Assembly: GCA_030710605.1 (NCBI GenBank)
Contig: CP092882.1
Span: 16,922,316 to 16,986,315 of the forward strand
Reading direction: 5' to 3'
DNA: 64,000 nt
DNA from: Cordylochernes scorpioides
Lineage: Eukaryota > Arthropoda > Arachnida > Pseudoscorpiones > Chernetidae
Position numbers and translations under genes: made by a program. The notes below the pieces were generated by a model. It ran no database searches and was not told where the DNA came from. It was given only the letters and a program-made list of their open reading frames with translations. Positions 21,412-31,836 of this stretch are shown here, one piece after another (the first letter of the stretch is position 1; the number at the start of each line of letters is the position of its first letter).

Positions 21412-21660
21412 GAGCTGACGCATGCGTCAAACCGACCAATCGCCAGTAGAAGCTGTAACGTTCTGTATATCAGCTCTCGTCTGTGGCAGCTAAATATCAG
21501 CCCGCCGCTCAAACAGTAGCTGAGAATTAGTGGACAACGCATGCGTCCCACCGACCAATCGCCGGTAGAAGCTGTACCGTTCTGTATATCGGCGCTCGTC
21601 TGTGGCAGCTAAATATCAGCCCGCCGCTTAAACAGTAGCTGAGTGAACAGCGCATGCGTT
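21412..21660. repeat. GC-rich tandem duplication, about 121 bp unit, with GCATGCGT sites
   Basis: Two copies of ACGCATGCGTC, CGACCAATCGCC, GTAGAAGCTGTA and CTAAATATCAGCCCGCCGCT start at about 21419 and 21538; a third start, CAGCGCATGCGTTA, follows at 21648. The repeated GCGCATGCGT-like palindromes resemble NRF-1 binding sites and CCAAT motifs (ACCAATC) accompany them, so a promoter or promoter-like repeat is possible. No gene start is visible next to it. Confidence 0.6.
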
Positions 21661-22185
21661 ACAGTAAGACGCTAAGAATCAGAAAAGGACCAATCAGCGG
21701 GAGACTACATCCAATCTATATACAACAAACAACAATGATTTTATTGGGGACCTATGTCCTACACAGGATTCACCCAGGTGTATAATTGCTTAGAAAATAT
21801 GAGTTAGTTATTTACAGGTGATTGTTTATTTACATATATCCCTTTTATACGGCTCTCTTTTGTCAATGTTTTTTTCTCTTGTGCAGCCCTGTAAAACTTG
21901 TACAGAGCCAATACTTTGGATTTATTCTTTGTCATCCTAGAAAACAGAGTCTCTAGAGCAAGATTTTTTTTTAAACCCTAGTACACGTGGTATAGGCCAT
22001 GATAATCATGGTGGATAGAAGTAGGCGACTGCTTTTACTGTAAGTGCACCACATATCTACACATGTGAAAAGCAGTTCGACTTTGCACTTACAAATGTGC
22101 CTGAGCCCCGTTTGGTTATTTGCACTCGCTGGTGGGGTTGGACTTTTGCAAGAATCGGGGGCCATTGAAGCATTTTTTTAGACAT

Positions 22186-22266
22186 AAAAAAAGTGCCCAA
22201 TGCGGGAATCGAACCCGGGTCGTAGCGGTCGAAAACCAATGGTTTAGACCATCCTTCCACCGACCC
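22186..22266 (-). repeat. tRNA-derived SINE head with perfect B box
   Basis: The minus strand reads GGGGGTCGGTGGAAGGATGG, CTAAACCATTGG, ACCCGGGTTCGATTCCCGCA, TTGGGCAC and then a T run acting as a Pol III terminator. GGTTCGATTCC is a consensus B box and GGTGGAAGGATGG an A-box-like stretch. No standard anticodon loop can be placed. Distinct from SINE-A and SINE-B. Confidence 0.65.
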
Positions 22267-22600
22267 CCCTAGAGCAAGATGATTTGATCCAATTTTATGT
22301 GTGTAAAAGAAATTCCCTTTAACTTATTAATTTTAAAGAGAAAAACATGTGGTGCTCCAGTTCCGAGTTGGTTTTTTTCATCCAATCTTTATAAACATTA
22401 CAGTAAATATCTTCCCCACCTTACTAGAGATTTAAGAAAAATCTGAATTCTCAACGGTTCTTGATCTCTTTTCGTATTATCTGCTATCTTTAGCCTTGTT
22501 CTTTATACAATGCTCATTGTACGTTTTTTTTAGTACCAAAAATGTTTGTACGATTACGAATCTACGATAGACGAATGTTAAAAATTTATAAACATATATA

Positions 22601-23150
22601 CTCATGGACAAAACTTAAAGAAGTTGTACCTTTTAACATGTATATCAGGATTCAGACAATAACTCTGAAAGATATACTCATGGACAAAACTTAAATAAGT
22701 TATGCCTTTTAACATGTATATCAGAATTCAGACAATAACTCTGAAAGATACACTCATGGACAAAACTTATGCCTTTTAACATGTATATCAGAATTCAGAC
22801 AATAACTCTGAAAGATACACTCATGGACAAAACTTAAGGAAGTTGTACCTATTAGCATGTATATCGGGATTCAGACAATAACTCTGAAAGATACACTCAT
22901 GGACAAAACTTAAGGAAGTTGTACCTATTAGCATGTATATCGGGATTCAGACAATAACTCTGAAAGATACACTCATGGACAAAACTTAAGGAAGTTGTAC
23001 CTTTTAACATGTATATCGGAATTCAGACAATAACTCTGAAAGATATTTGATACACAGTGACATTTATTGAAAACACACGAGATAACCAAGTGTAAACAAA
23101 ATTGCCTCTGTCTTCTTAAAAAAAAAAAAAAAGACAACCGGCGACATAAA
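22601..23150 (-). mobile_element. Tcm element with six tandem 76-bp terminal units
   Basis: ACTCATGGACAAAACTTAA recurs at about 22601, 22677, 22753, 22820, 22895 and 22971, each followed by GAAGTTGTACC, CATGTATATC, GATTCAGACAATAACTCTGA. The last unit runs into the unique Tcm interior (ATTTATTGAAAACACACGAG, GTGTAAACAAAATTGCC). The distal terminal repeat is missing. Each repeat unit includes the element's own terminal inverted repeat. Confidence 0.85.
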
Positions 23151-23692
23151 AAATAATTTATAAATTATATATAAATATATACATGCTTCGAGCATTGGTC
23201 TTCCGCAAACAGCAAATAAAGATCTATTATATGATGTAGTTTACAGAATCAAACTCTAATATGCAAATAATCCGCATATATGTATAGAAGATGGAATACC
23301 AGTTCATTTTATGGAATGTAAACATTGTTTTAAGTCCTGTTAAAGAGATATTTGACCCAAAAGATAACCAACATTTTGGCTGAAGTTATTTTGGCCACAT
23401 ATGGCCACTCTTTCCTATATTTGTATTGAGAACTGAAGTAAATTTACATACATTTATCACGATGGAAACAATGTCTTTCATTTAATCATGAATGTCGGTT
23501 TCATTCAACCTAGCTCTTAAGACTAAAAGACGCAGTATTAATTATATACAAGGGTCACTCCAAAAGTTTTTGCAATCAATATTAAATAATTAAAATATTA
23601 AAAAATAAATTACACCATTAAAATCTACATGTATTTTTTACCTAACATAAACATTTTCATAAAATAGTAACAACAATGACTCATAGAGGGCG

Positions 23693-23912
23693 TGATTTTG
23701 TTTCGGTTCGGTTCCAAAATCACATTAATAGGTACCGCTCAAAAAGAGCAACCTAGTTCATGATAATTGAAACAGTGAATAATATGTGAAGGTTATTTAC
23801 ATATTAAACAAAAGGTTAACGCGGGTTCAATCCCAGTTCATGACTGTCGGGAATCGAGGGTGTTACCCACTCGTCCACCGACTTTTTTTGTTTTTGTTGT
23901 TTGATTTTGTTT
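23693..23912 (-). repeat. SINE-A, 11-bp TSD
   Basis: Flanked by TGATTTTGTTT at 23693-23703 and 23902-23912. Contains, in inverse order, TAATAGGTACCGCTCAAAAA, AATAATATGTGAAGG, GACTGTCGGGAATCGAGGGT and CTCGTCCACCGAC. Confidence 0.85.
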
Positions 23913-23936
23913 ACTTGTATAATATAACATTTCTAT

Positions 23937-24147
23937 GAAAAATAGACACTTCTGCCATTTAAGAGTTTTTTTTTTCTCTCAACGTTTCGACAAAAATCTT
24001 TTGTCTTCGTCAGGAGAAGTAAATACAATTTTTAACGCCTTGCCAAATGTTTTATTTTATTTACTTCTCCTGACGAAGACAAAATATTTTTGTCGAAACG
24101 TTGAGAAAAATAAAAAACTCTAACTGGCCGAAGTGTCTATTTTTTTA
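23937..24147. repeat. Inverted dimer of a hammerhead-like element
   Basis: Arms from about 23937-24023 and 24058-24147. The right arm (plus) has helix I UUCUC/GAGAA (24064-24068 pairing after GUU), CTGACGA, an A, helix II GACAAAA/UUUUUGUC and GAAACGUU. The left arm holds the mirror copy on the minus strand. Palindromic ACGU in place of helix III would need dimerisation. The tail AATAAAAAACTC matches the PLE-type end. Confidence 0.75.
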
Positions 24148-24244
24148 TAGAAATATGAATGCCGGCCAAGCATCCTCTATCTCCACGATAACAAACATGT
24201 AATCCGTGAACGAAAAAATGCTGCTTTAAAACGATATAAGATAT

Positions 24245-24560
24245 TAAGAAAAAAAGGCATTTCCTGATCGTGAGACTAAAAGTTGCTGATGACTTGCGCC
24301 ATCTATCGGAATAAATATTAACTAATCGTTGGTTTTTTAATTATTCCAGAATTTTGACCAAATACCGTTTCTTGATTAATCAAGAAATCAGCTTACCACG
24401 TACGTGTTTCGGTCTGTTGGTTCGAGTTCTTGATTAATCAAGAAACGGTATTTGGTCAATTCTGGAATTAATTAAAAATCAACAATTAGTTGATATTTAT
24501 TCAGATAGATGGCGCAAGTCATCAGCAACTTTTAGTTTCGCGATCAGGAAATGATTTAAA
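24245..24560. repeat. HH-a inverted dimer with half-hammerhead centre
   Basis: Arms begin AAAAAAGGCATTTCCTGATC and end with the inverse. ATTAATCAAGAAACGGTATT lies inside. Between the arms (24390-24425) the minus strand keeps CGAAACACGTACGTGG, the 3' half of the ribozyme, while the CUGAUGA half is lost. Confidence 0.8.
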
Positions 24561-24711
24561 AAAATTATCCACCTGATCCAAATACAAATGTTCCCAATTC
24601 ACTGTTATACTAATTTTCACAGATAAAAGAAATATCGTTAAAAAATAATAAACAGAATTAAAATAATACAACAGGTTAGTGGAGATGAGTTTATTTTCAT
24701 TTAACAAAAAA

Positions 24712-24887
24712 GTCGGTGGATGAGAGGGTAACACGCTCGATTCCCGACAGTCATGAACCGGGATTGAATACCGCGTTAAATTTGTCTAATATATAAATAA
24801 CCTTCACATATATTATTCATTGTTTCAATTATCATGAACTAGGTTGCTCTTGTTGAGCGGTACCTATTAATGTAATTTTGAACAGGT
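24712..24887 (+). repeat. SINE-A copy
   Basis: GTCGGTGGATGAGAGGGTAA, GATTCCCGACAGTCATGAAC, CCGGGATTGAATACCG, then CTAGGTTGCTCTTGTTGAGC and GGTACCTATTAATGTAATTT. The B box is slightly decayed. Confidence 0.8.
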
Positions 24888-25184
24888 GAACAGGTTCTTT
24901 TCATTTTGTATTAATGTAATCTCAGCCAATCTCTGCCCTTCTACAGAATTGTACACAACGAATAATTATAAACACCGTTAAAAAAAGAAAAGAAACACAT
25001 CTTCAAAGAAACCTTTTGTATTATTTCAATTTATATCCAGAAGATTCTCAAATCAACAAACAGAATTGTAAGAAATTGAAATTGTCATAAAGATAGAGGC
25101 TGCCTGGCCGGTATTCATAGTTCTTCAAATTAAAGATACTTCAGCCAGTAATTCTTTTTTATTGTCTCGACGTTTCAACAAATT

Positions 25185-25345
25185 ATTATAGACGTGTATG
25201 ATTCTTTTTAAAATTAAACAATTTCTACTGTCCTTACTGCAATAATTATAATCATTATAATTGATTAATGAGAGGGCCTGTCTCATCAGTGGTATACCCT
25301 CCCAGCGGTTTCGCCAGTTTAATCTATCATACCGCTGTAATCTTG
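25185..25345 (-). repeat. HH-d copy
   Basis: TTATAGACGTGTATGATTC, CTACTGTCCTTACTGCAAT, GAGAGGGCCTGTCTCATCAG, ACCCTCCCAGCGGTTTCGCC in inverse order. It inserts next to a PLE-like TTGTCTCGACGTTTCAAC sequence at 25165. Confidence 0.7.
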
Positions 25346-25452
25346 AACTTTTTCTGTTTTCCTTTTATACTGATACTAAAGCTGACCTCTTGTAAATGGT
25401 ATTTCAGATGACATATGGGGAACATAAGCTTTGAAAACATTAGAAATACATA

Positions 25453-25716
25453 CACCTATCCCCCGATTTATACGGTACTTGTTTTACACGTTTTCGCTTT
25501 TACAGGGTTTTCCAAATAAGTTGTTTTTTATCGCACTATACTAAATGCTACTGTGATTGAACACATGCGCTGTGTACACATCTCACGAGGAATCTCGAGC
25601 TTATGTGCTGACTTGCTGAACACTGTGTCTGTATTTCTAATTTTTAAAAATTTTTAATTTTCGATTTACACGTTTTTCTCAGGAACGTATCTACCGTGTA
25701 AATCGGGGGATAGGTG
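25453..25716. mobile_element. TA-flanked MITE, 264 bp
   Basis: Terminal inverted repeats CACCTATCCCCCGATTTA at 25453 and TAAATCGGGGGATAGGTG ending at 25716, each next to TA (25451-25452 and 25717-25718). The TA duplication and end sequence fit a pogo/Tigger-like MITE. No transposase; interior includes GTGTACACATCTCACGAGG. Confidence 0.85.
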
Positions 25717-25922
25717 TACTATTACAATATAGAGTTGTGGGAGGTTGATATTCAGGTACCAAAAGATACAGGTTTGTCTGAATTTTCTAAAACGGGTGTT
25801 GAGGCTCATTATTTATCATCACTAGTAAAGTTTTTACTAGGGCGGATGTAATAGTGTCATCATTCTGATGCACATTTAAAGGGAGAGGTATCTCTTTTTT
25901 TTTTTTTTGGTACATACATACA

Positions 25923-28546
25923 GTTAAACCTGTCTATAGTGCCCCCTCTTGGGACTTACCAAAATAGGGTGCTATAGAGAGGATGTGCTATAGACAAGTC
26001 ACTTTTAATGTAAATCGCATTGTACTACGTATTTAAAATCGGGCGCTATTTAGAGGGGGTGCTATAGACAGGTCACTTAATGTAAATCGCATTGTACTAC
26101 GTATTTAAAATCGGGCGCTATTTAGAGGGGGTGCTATAGACAGGTCACTTTTAATGTAAATCGCATTGTACTACGTATTTGAAATAGGGCGCTATTTAGA
26201 GGGGGTGCTATAGACAGGTCACTTTTAATGTAAATCGCATCGTACTATGTATTTAAAATCGGGCGCTATTTAGAGGGGGGTGCTATAGACAGGTCACTTT
26301 TAATGTAAATCGCATTGTACTACGTATTTAAAACCGGGCGCTATTTAGAGAGGATGTGCTATAGACAGGTCGCTTTTAATGTAAATATCGCATTGTACTA
26401 CGTATTTAAAATCGGGCGCTATTTAGGGGGGTGCTATAGACAGGTCACTTTAAATGTAAATCGCATTGTACTACGTATTTAAAATCTGGCGCTATTTAGA
26501 AGGGGTGCTATAGACAGGTCACTCTTTTAATGTAAATCGCATCGTACTACGTATTTAAAATCGGGCGCTATTTAAAAGGGGTGCTATAGACAGGTCACTT
26601 TTAATGTAAATCGCATTGTACTACGTATTTAAAATCGGGTGCTATTTAGAGGGGGTTGCTATAGACAGGTCCCTTTTAATGTAAATCGCATCGTACTACG
26701 TATTTGAAATAGGGTGCTATTTAGAGGGGGTGCTATAGACAGGTCACTTTTAATGTAAATCGCATTGTATTATGTATTTAAAACCGGGCGCTATTTAGAG
26801 GGGGTGCTATAGACAGGTCACTTTTAATGTAAATCGCATTGTACTACGTATTTAAAATCGGGCGCTATTTAGAGGGGGTGCTATAGACAGGTCACTTTGA
26901 ATGTAAATCGCACCGTACTACGTATTTAAAATCGGGCGCTATTTAGAGGGGGTGCTATAGACAGGTCACTTTAAATGTAAATCGCACCGTACTACGTATT
27001 TAAAATCGGGCGCTATTTAGAGGGGGTGCTATAGACAGGTCACTTTTAATGTAAATCGCATTGTACTACGTATTTAAAATCGGGCGCTATTTAGAGGGGG
27101 TGCTAAAGACAGGTCACTTTTAATGTAAATCGCATTGTACTACGTATTTAAAATCGGGCGCTATTTAGAGGGGGTGCTATAGACAGGTCACTTTTAATGT
27201 AAATATCGCATTGTACTACGTATTTAAAATCGGGCGCTATTTAGAGGGGGTGCTATAGACAGGTCACTTTTAATGTAAATATCGCATTGTACTACTTATT
27301 TAAAATCGGGCGCTATTTCGAGGGGGTGCTATAGACAGGTCACTTTTAATGTAAATCGCATTGTACTACGTATTTAAAATCGGGCGCTATTTAGAGGGGG
27401 TGCTATAGACAGGTCACTTTTAATGTAAATATCGCATTGTACTACTTATTTAAAATCGGGCGCTATTTAGAGGGGGTGCTATAGACAGGTCACTTTTAAT
27501 GTAAATATCGCATTGTACTACGTATTTAAAATCGGGCGCTATTTAGAGGGGGTGCTATAGACAGGTCACTTTTAATGTAAATATCGCATTGTACTACTTA
27601 TTTAAAATCGGGCGCTATTTAGAGGGGGTGCTATAGACAGGTCACTTTGAATGTAAATCGCATTGTACTACGTATTTGAAATCGGGCGCTATTTAGAGGG
27701 GGGGGGGGGCTATAGACAGGTCACTTTTAAATGTAAATTGCATCGTACTACGTATTTGAAATAGGGCGCTATTTAGAGGGGGTGCTATAGACAGGTCACT
27801 TTTAATGTAAATCGCATTGTATTACGTATTTAAAATCGGGCGCTATTTAGAGGGGGTGCTATAGACAGGTTACTTTTAATGTAAATCGCATTGTATTATG
27901 TATTTAAAACCGGGCGCTATTTAGAGGGGGTGCTATAGACAGGTCACTTTTAATGTAAATCGCATTGTACTACGTATTTAAAATCGGGCGCTATTTAGAG
28001 GGGGTGCTATAGACAGGTCACTTTGAATGTAAATCGCATTGTACTACGTATTTAAAATCGGGCGCTATTTAGAGGGGGTGCTATAGACAGGTCACTTTTA
28101 ATGTAAATCGCATTGTACTACGTATTTAAAATCGGGCGCTATTTAGAGGGGGTGCTATAGACAGGTCACTTTTAATGTAAATCGCATTGTATTACGTATT
28201 TAAAATCGGGCGCTATTTAGAGGGGGTGCTATAGACAGGTCACTTTTAATGTAAATCGCATCGTACTACGTATTTAAAATCGGGCGCTATTTAGAGTGGG
28301 TGCTATAGACAGGTCACTTTTAATGTAAATCGCATTGTACTACGTATTTAAAATCGGGCGCTATTTAGAGGGGGTGCTATAGACAGGTCACTTTTAATGT
28401 AAATCGCATTGTACTACGTATTTAAAATCGGGCGCTATTTAGAGGGGGTGCTATAGACAAGTCACTTTTAATGTAAATCGCATTGTATTACGTATTTAAA
28501 ACCGGGCGCTATTTAGAGGGGGGTGCTATAGAGAGGTTTAACTGTA
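25923..28546. mobile_element. TA-flanked element whose interior is a 74-bp satellite of its own terminus
   Basis: Ends CAGTTAAACCTGTCTATAGT (left) and CTATAGAGAGGTTTAACTG (right) are inverted repeats next to TA, as in pogo-like MITEs. Between them lie about 35 units of 74 bp containing ATGTAAATCGCATTGTACTA, CGTATTTAAAATCGGGCGCT and GGGGGTGCTATAGACAGGT. The last block is the terminal repeat itself. Variant units (CGCACCG, TAAATATCGC, GAAATAGGGC) are interspersed, showing repeated exchange. No conserved frame. Confidence 0.9.
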
Positions 28547-28597
28547 TAATTATTTGAAAAAGGAACAATAAAATTCAAGTAAAGAGTTTCTTTGGTT

Positions 28598-28640
28598 TTT
28601 ACAAGCTTTCGAGTTAATTTTCTGCTCTTCATCAGGCAAA
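28598..28640 (-). ncRNA. Hammerhead-like motif with 5-bp helix I
   Basis: Minus strand: UUUGC (28640-28636), CUGAUGA, an A, GAG...CUC helix II, GAAA (28610-28607), GCUU, then GUAAA (28602-28598). UUUGC/GUAAA pairs fully with one G-U. The CUGAUGA box is canonical; the extra A and loopless AGCU helix III are the non-standard features. AAAGAAACTC follows downstream (28590-28580). Confidence 0.55.
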
Positions 28641-28699
28641 TACTTCTATATATAATATCAAGATGATCTTCATACAAAAATAATATTCCCATAATTATT

Positions 28700-28876
28700 T
28701 ATTTTAAAATGCTTATTTTGGATCATAAAGATTTATTTTTCAATATTTCGTAAGTCAACTCGCCAAACTTCTTCGGGGAACAAGATTGTTTTGAGATGCT
28801 CGCGTAGAAGTTTGGCGAGTTGACTCACGAAATATTGGAAAATAAAACTTTATGATCCAAAATAAGCATTTTAAAT
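28700..28876. repeat. Fold-back element related to HH-e
   Basis: Arms 28700-28769 and 28808-28876 (AATGCTTATTTTGGATCATA and inverse, CAATATTTCGTAAGTCAACT and inverse) around about 38 nt. The minus-strand GTTTGGCGAGTTGAC block parallels the helix II of HH-e but with different bases. ATGGATTGCTCTATTTTCAA at 28887 is the HH-e outer end. Confidence 0.75.
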
Positions 28877-28931
28877 AAACTAATATATGGATTGCTCTAT
28901 TTTCAAACGCACATAAATATAAATATAAGAA

Positions 28932-29212
28932 AAAGGCATCTCCTTAATGTGCAACTGAAGGTTGCTGATGGCTTGCGCCATCTATCGGAATAAATATAAA
29001 CTATTCTCGTTGATTTTTAATTATTCCAGAATTGGCCAAATACCCATTCTTGATTAATCAATGGTTAGCTTTTCTTGATTAATCTAAAATGGGTATTTGG
29101 CCAATTCTGGAATAATTAAAAATCAACGAGAATAGTTGATATTTATTCCGATAAATGGCGCAAGCCATCAGCAACCTTCAGTTGCACGATAAGGAGATGC
29201 CTTTTTCTTAAT
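28932..29212. repeat. HH-a inverted dimer, complete
   Basis: Arms about 125 bp (28932-29057 and 29087-29212) with outer GGCATCTCC, inner GTATTTGGCCAATTCTGG, and a centre TTGATTAATCAATGGTTAGC where the ribozyme used to be; only GGTTAGCTTTTCTTGA of it remains. Confidence 0.8.
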
Positions 29213-29359
29213 TTATGCACCTTATCCCAGTACAATATCACATTTGTACTATTTTTTCAAATTATAAATATATACTATGTTTCGAGCAAAATTTTTCTTC
29301 CGTAAATATCAAGTAGAATGTTTTGTAAAGTGAAGGACTTGACCTAGAGCGACGGTAAT

Positions 29360-29530
29360 GTGACATCGGCCGGACAGCCCAATGTCAGACACCCACCTGA
29401 CAACACAACCGCCTGCCAACCCTTGCAGCCGAGAAGTACTTCTATTTTAAGTCCTCCCTCGGTCCACGTGTCGTTGGCAAGGTTTCACAGACTGTCAGCC
29501 ACACGATGGTGGTGGAGTCACCTCTTTATT
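29360..29530. other. GC-rich stretch without recognised gene
   Basis: CATCGGCCGGACAGCCC to GTGGTGGAGTCACC is GC-rich. Overlapping frames run on both strands into the TA microsatellite downstream, so I do not call a gene. Confidence 0.35.
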
Positions 29531-29605
29531 CGACAGGGGAAAATACTTTATTACCGCCGTTATATAATATATATTATGGGAATGTTGGTCGTAAAGAAAG
29601 TTCCA

Positions 29606-29607
<2 letters not shown>

Positions 29608-29649
<42 letters not shown>
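29608..29649. repeat. (CT)n(TA)n microsatellite
   Basis: CTCTCTCTCTCTC passes directly into a TATATATA run that ends at the pogo-like MITE at 29648. Confidence 0.95.
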
Positions 29650-29652
<3 letters not shown>

Positions 29653-29827
29653 GAACTACCTCCTTGTAAAGGACATCACCTAATTGTAGAGCCAAAGTGT
29701 CCTTTAGGTAGAGATGTCTTTTTACTGGAGAGTTGCTAAATTAAAAATGGTAATTTTTGCAAATGAAAATTGTCCTTTGTAGAGAGGTGTTCGCTAGCGG
29801 GGTGTCCGCAAAAGGGAAGTTCTACTG
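29648..29827 (+). mobile_element. Pogo-like MITE, copy 1
   Basis: Starts (T)AGTAGAACTACCTCCTTGTA and ends AAGGGAAGTTCTACTG before TA (29828-29829). It shares CTAATTGTAGAGCCAAAGTG, GTCCTTTAGG and GAGAGTT with copy 2, 63 bp downstream, in the same orientation. Its left TA merges into the microsatellite. Confidence 0.8.
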
Positions 29828-29889
29828 TATCTTGTTACCTTTTAATTCTTATCTACAATCCAAATATTTCTCCTCATCATGACTAGATA

Positions 29890-30070
29890 CAGTAGAACTA
29901 TCTCCCTGTAAAGGACAACCCCTAATTGTAGAGCCAAAGTGTCCTTTAGGGAGAGGTGTCCTCTTACTAGAGAGTTACTAAATTGTAAAAATGGTAATTT
30001 TGCAAATGAAAATTGCCCTTTATAGAGAGATGTCTGCTAGCGTGGTGTCCGTTAAAGGCAGGTTCTACGG
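29890..30070 (+). mobile_element. Pogo-like MITE, copy 2
   Basis: Ends CAGTAGAACTATCTCCCTGT and GGCAGGTTCTACGG with TA on both sides (29888-29889, 30071-30072). Internal text is close to copy 1. Coding capacity: none; the 74-codon frame here is incidental. Confidence 0.85.
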
Positions 30071-30394
30071 TATTTTAACTTTTGAATTGGCCATTTTAAC
30101 AGTTAAATATATCACTTTATTGAGTAAGGATATCAGACCTCCAGGTAAAAGTATCTTTTCATCTGAATCAAGTAATTATTTATTTGACGATAGATTCATG
30201 GCTAACTTGAGCTGACAATTCAATTGAATAATCCCATGTATCAATTGAGTATAGCCTCCAGTGAAAATTGATATAAAGGACTATTTCTATTGAATTGTCA
30301 CTTTAACAGAGTTTATACGCAAATTTGGTTTTAAATATCCTTTTTTTATTTCTCAGGAATCCTCTTGGATAAAATTTTGGTCGTTGAGGTACAT

Positions 30395-30575
30395 CCTGAA
30401 CAGCGCTAATGAGGTCTAATAGTCTGATATGCGTTCATGCTTGACTATTCTTGATTTATCAAGAAAATGGGTTGGTTAAATATCACGGAACAAGTTATAA
30501 CCAACGTTTAGTTTATTTTTGTTCCACTAGATGACGCTCTATAATCTAAAATTCTTATTTAAGCGGTCAGTATCT
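30395..30575 (+). repeat. HH-b copy with decayed hammerhead
   Basis: TCGTTGAGGTACATCCTGAA matches the region 5' of the 20958 ribozyme. Next, GCGCTAATGAGGTCTAATAG with TCTGATATGCG is a mutated core (CUAAUGA; GAAA replaced by GAUA). Then AAAATGGGTTGGTTAAATAT and TGTTCCACTAGATGACGCTC follow as HH-b. This links HH-b to the same ribozyme head as HH-a. Confidence 0.65.
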
Positions 30576-30590
30576 GTTTTTGTTTTGTTC

Positions 30591-30824
30591 CGGTTCCAAA
30601 CTAAATTTACAAGGTACCGCTCAAAAAGAGAAACCTAGCTTATGTTATTTACAACAATGAATAATATGTGAAGGCTGTATAAGACCAGTGGTCTTAATGA
30701 AGCTCTGTTGTTGAATAATATAAGTGAAGGTTATTCACATATTAAAACATAGTATCCAATGCGGGATTCGATCCCGGTTCATGACTGTCGGGAATCGAGG
30801 GATTTGACCAATCGTCCACCGACT
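30591..30824 (-). repeat. SINE-A with internal duplication
   Basis: CAAGGTACCGCTCAAAAAGA, GAATAATATGTGAAGG, then about 50 extra bases including AAGACCAGTGGTCTTAATG before a second ATATAAGTGAAGGTTATTCA, and the head GACTGTCGGGAATCGAGGGA with CGTCCACCGAC. Confidence 0.75.
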
Positions 30825-31059
30825 TTTTTGTTTTTAGTTGTTTATAAATATATCTTTGGAAATTATAAATAATTTAACACTACTTTTTAAAACATACTTT
30901 ACTATTATGAAGTACATAGTCAAAACCTCTGTATTCAAATGTAGGGGCTTTATAAGAAAATCAGTTTAATACCATGGTAGAACATTGGCGTGTAAAGTTA
31001 GCATAAAGCGAATGTCAAGGAGAAATAAATTTTGATTGACAATGGTAGAGCGGACTGAA

Positions 31060-31125
31060 GATTAAACTGACAAAACTGCTGGGAGGGTTCACCACTAATG
31101 ATCCATGCCCTCCTTTAATGCATAT
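31060..31125 (+). repeat. HH-d fragment
   Basis: ATTAAACTGACAAAACTGCT, GGGAGGGTTCACCACTAATG and TCCATGCCCTCC: the hairpin end only, with substitutions. Confidence 0.65.
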
Positions 31126-31172
31126 TTATTAATTACAGTATAAACTCTGTGTATAATTAGCTTTTATGATAT

Positions 31173-31361
31173 TGTAACATAGTATTTATTAATTTTTATT
31201 ATTTTTTTATTAACAGAGTGGTGATTTTTATGTTTATATCTGGCGACTCTGTAAATTTCCCTCGTGGCTTATCTTTTGTTTACAATTCATAGTTTGTCCT
31301 TGCCTGAAATAAATTTTGTTTCCTCCTGAAGTTTTTGTCTTCCCTAATTTTTCACGTGGCA
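31173..31361 (+). mobile_element. Solo LTR (or TRIM), 189 bp, ATAT duplication
   Basis: Second copy of the 14407 element: TGTAACATAG to CACGTGGCA, ATAT at 31169-31172 and 31362-31365. Shared interior includes CTCTGTAAATTTCC and CTTATCTTTTGTTTAC. Confidence 0.75.
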
Positions 31362-31489
31362 ATATTTTATATATTTAAAAAGTAGAATTTTGAAAAATGT
31401 TTATAATTTTCAGCAATGGATGGTGCTAAAATTGACGATTATATTTAAATATATCTTTAATCACAATTTTGGAGATTTCATTAATTCCT

Positions 31490-31680
31490 TGTGAATCTCG
31501 TGAAATCAAAGCTGGATTGACAAAGGCCTTCAGCCCGAAAGCACAGTTTCCAGATAGGTATTCCAAAGTTGACAAAGCTGATGTTGTGTCCACCAACTTG
31601 AGTTTGCTATAATGTAGAGACTGTCAATAGATGGCGCATGGTTCTTGCATCTATTTTGACGGGAAATATCTTTCTTGAAC
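31490..31680 (+). repeat. HH-c copy with degenerate hammerhead-like core
   Basis: AAGCTGGATTGACAAAGGCC, TTCAGCCCGAAAGC, then AAGTTGACAAAGCTGATGTT and GACTGTCAATAGATGGCGCA with TATTTTGACGGG. UUGACAA, a GGC/GCC helix and GAAA keep the order of a hammerhead core with changed box residues. Confidence 0.55.
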
Positions 31681-31836
31681 ATTTTCATCGCTATTTATTC
31701 CAACCCTTTAGGACGAATCCCCACAATTAGTGAAATGAAAAATATTAGAGAAGATTTGGCTTAATAGCGGAGAACTTTCTCTGTACGCCAATTTATTAGC
31801 TCGTCGTATCTATTGTAGTGTTCATTTGCTTATATA

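Noticed and set aside
23552-23600. Mariner-like end (AAGGGTCACTCCAAAAGTTT)
   Set aside because: Only one end seen; no matching inverse nearby, so no element is called.
29495-29739. Overlapping plus and minus frames of 66-96 codons
   Set aside because: They run through (CT)n(TA)n microsatellite and MITE sequence; no domain and mutual overlap.
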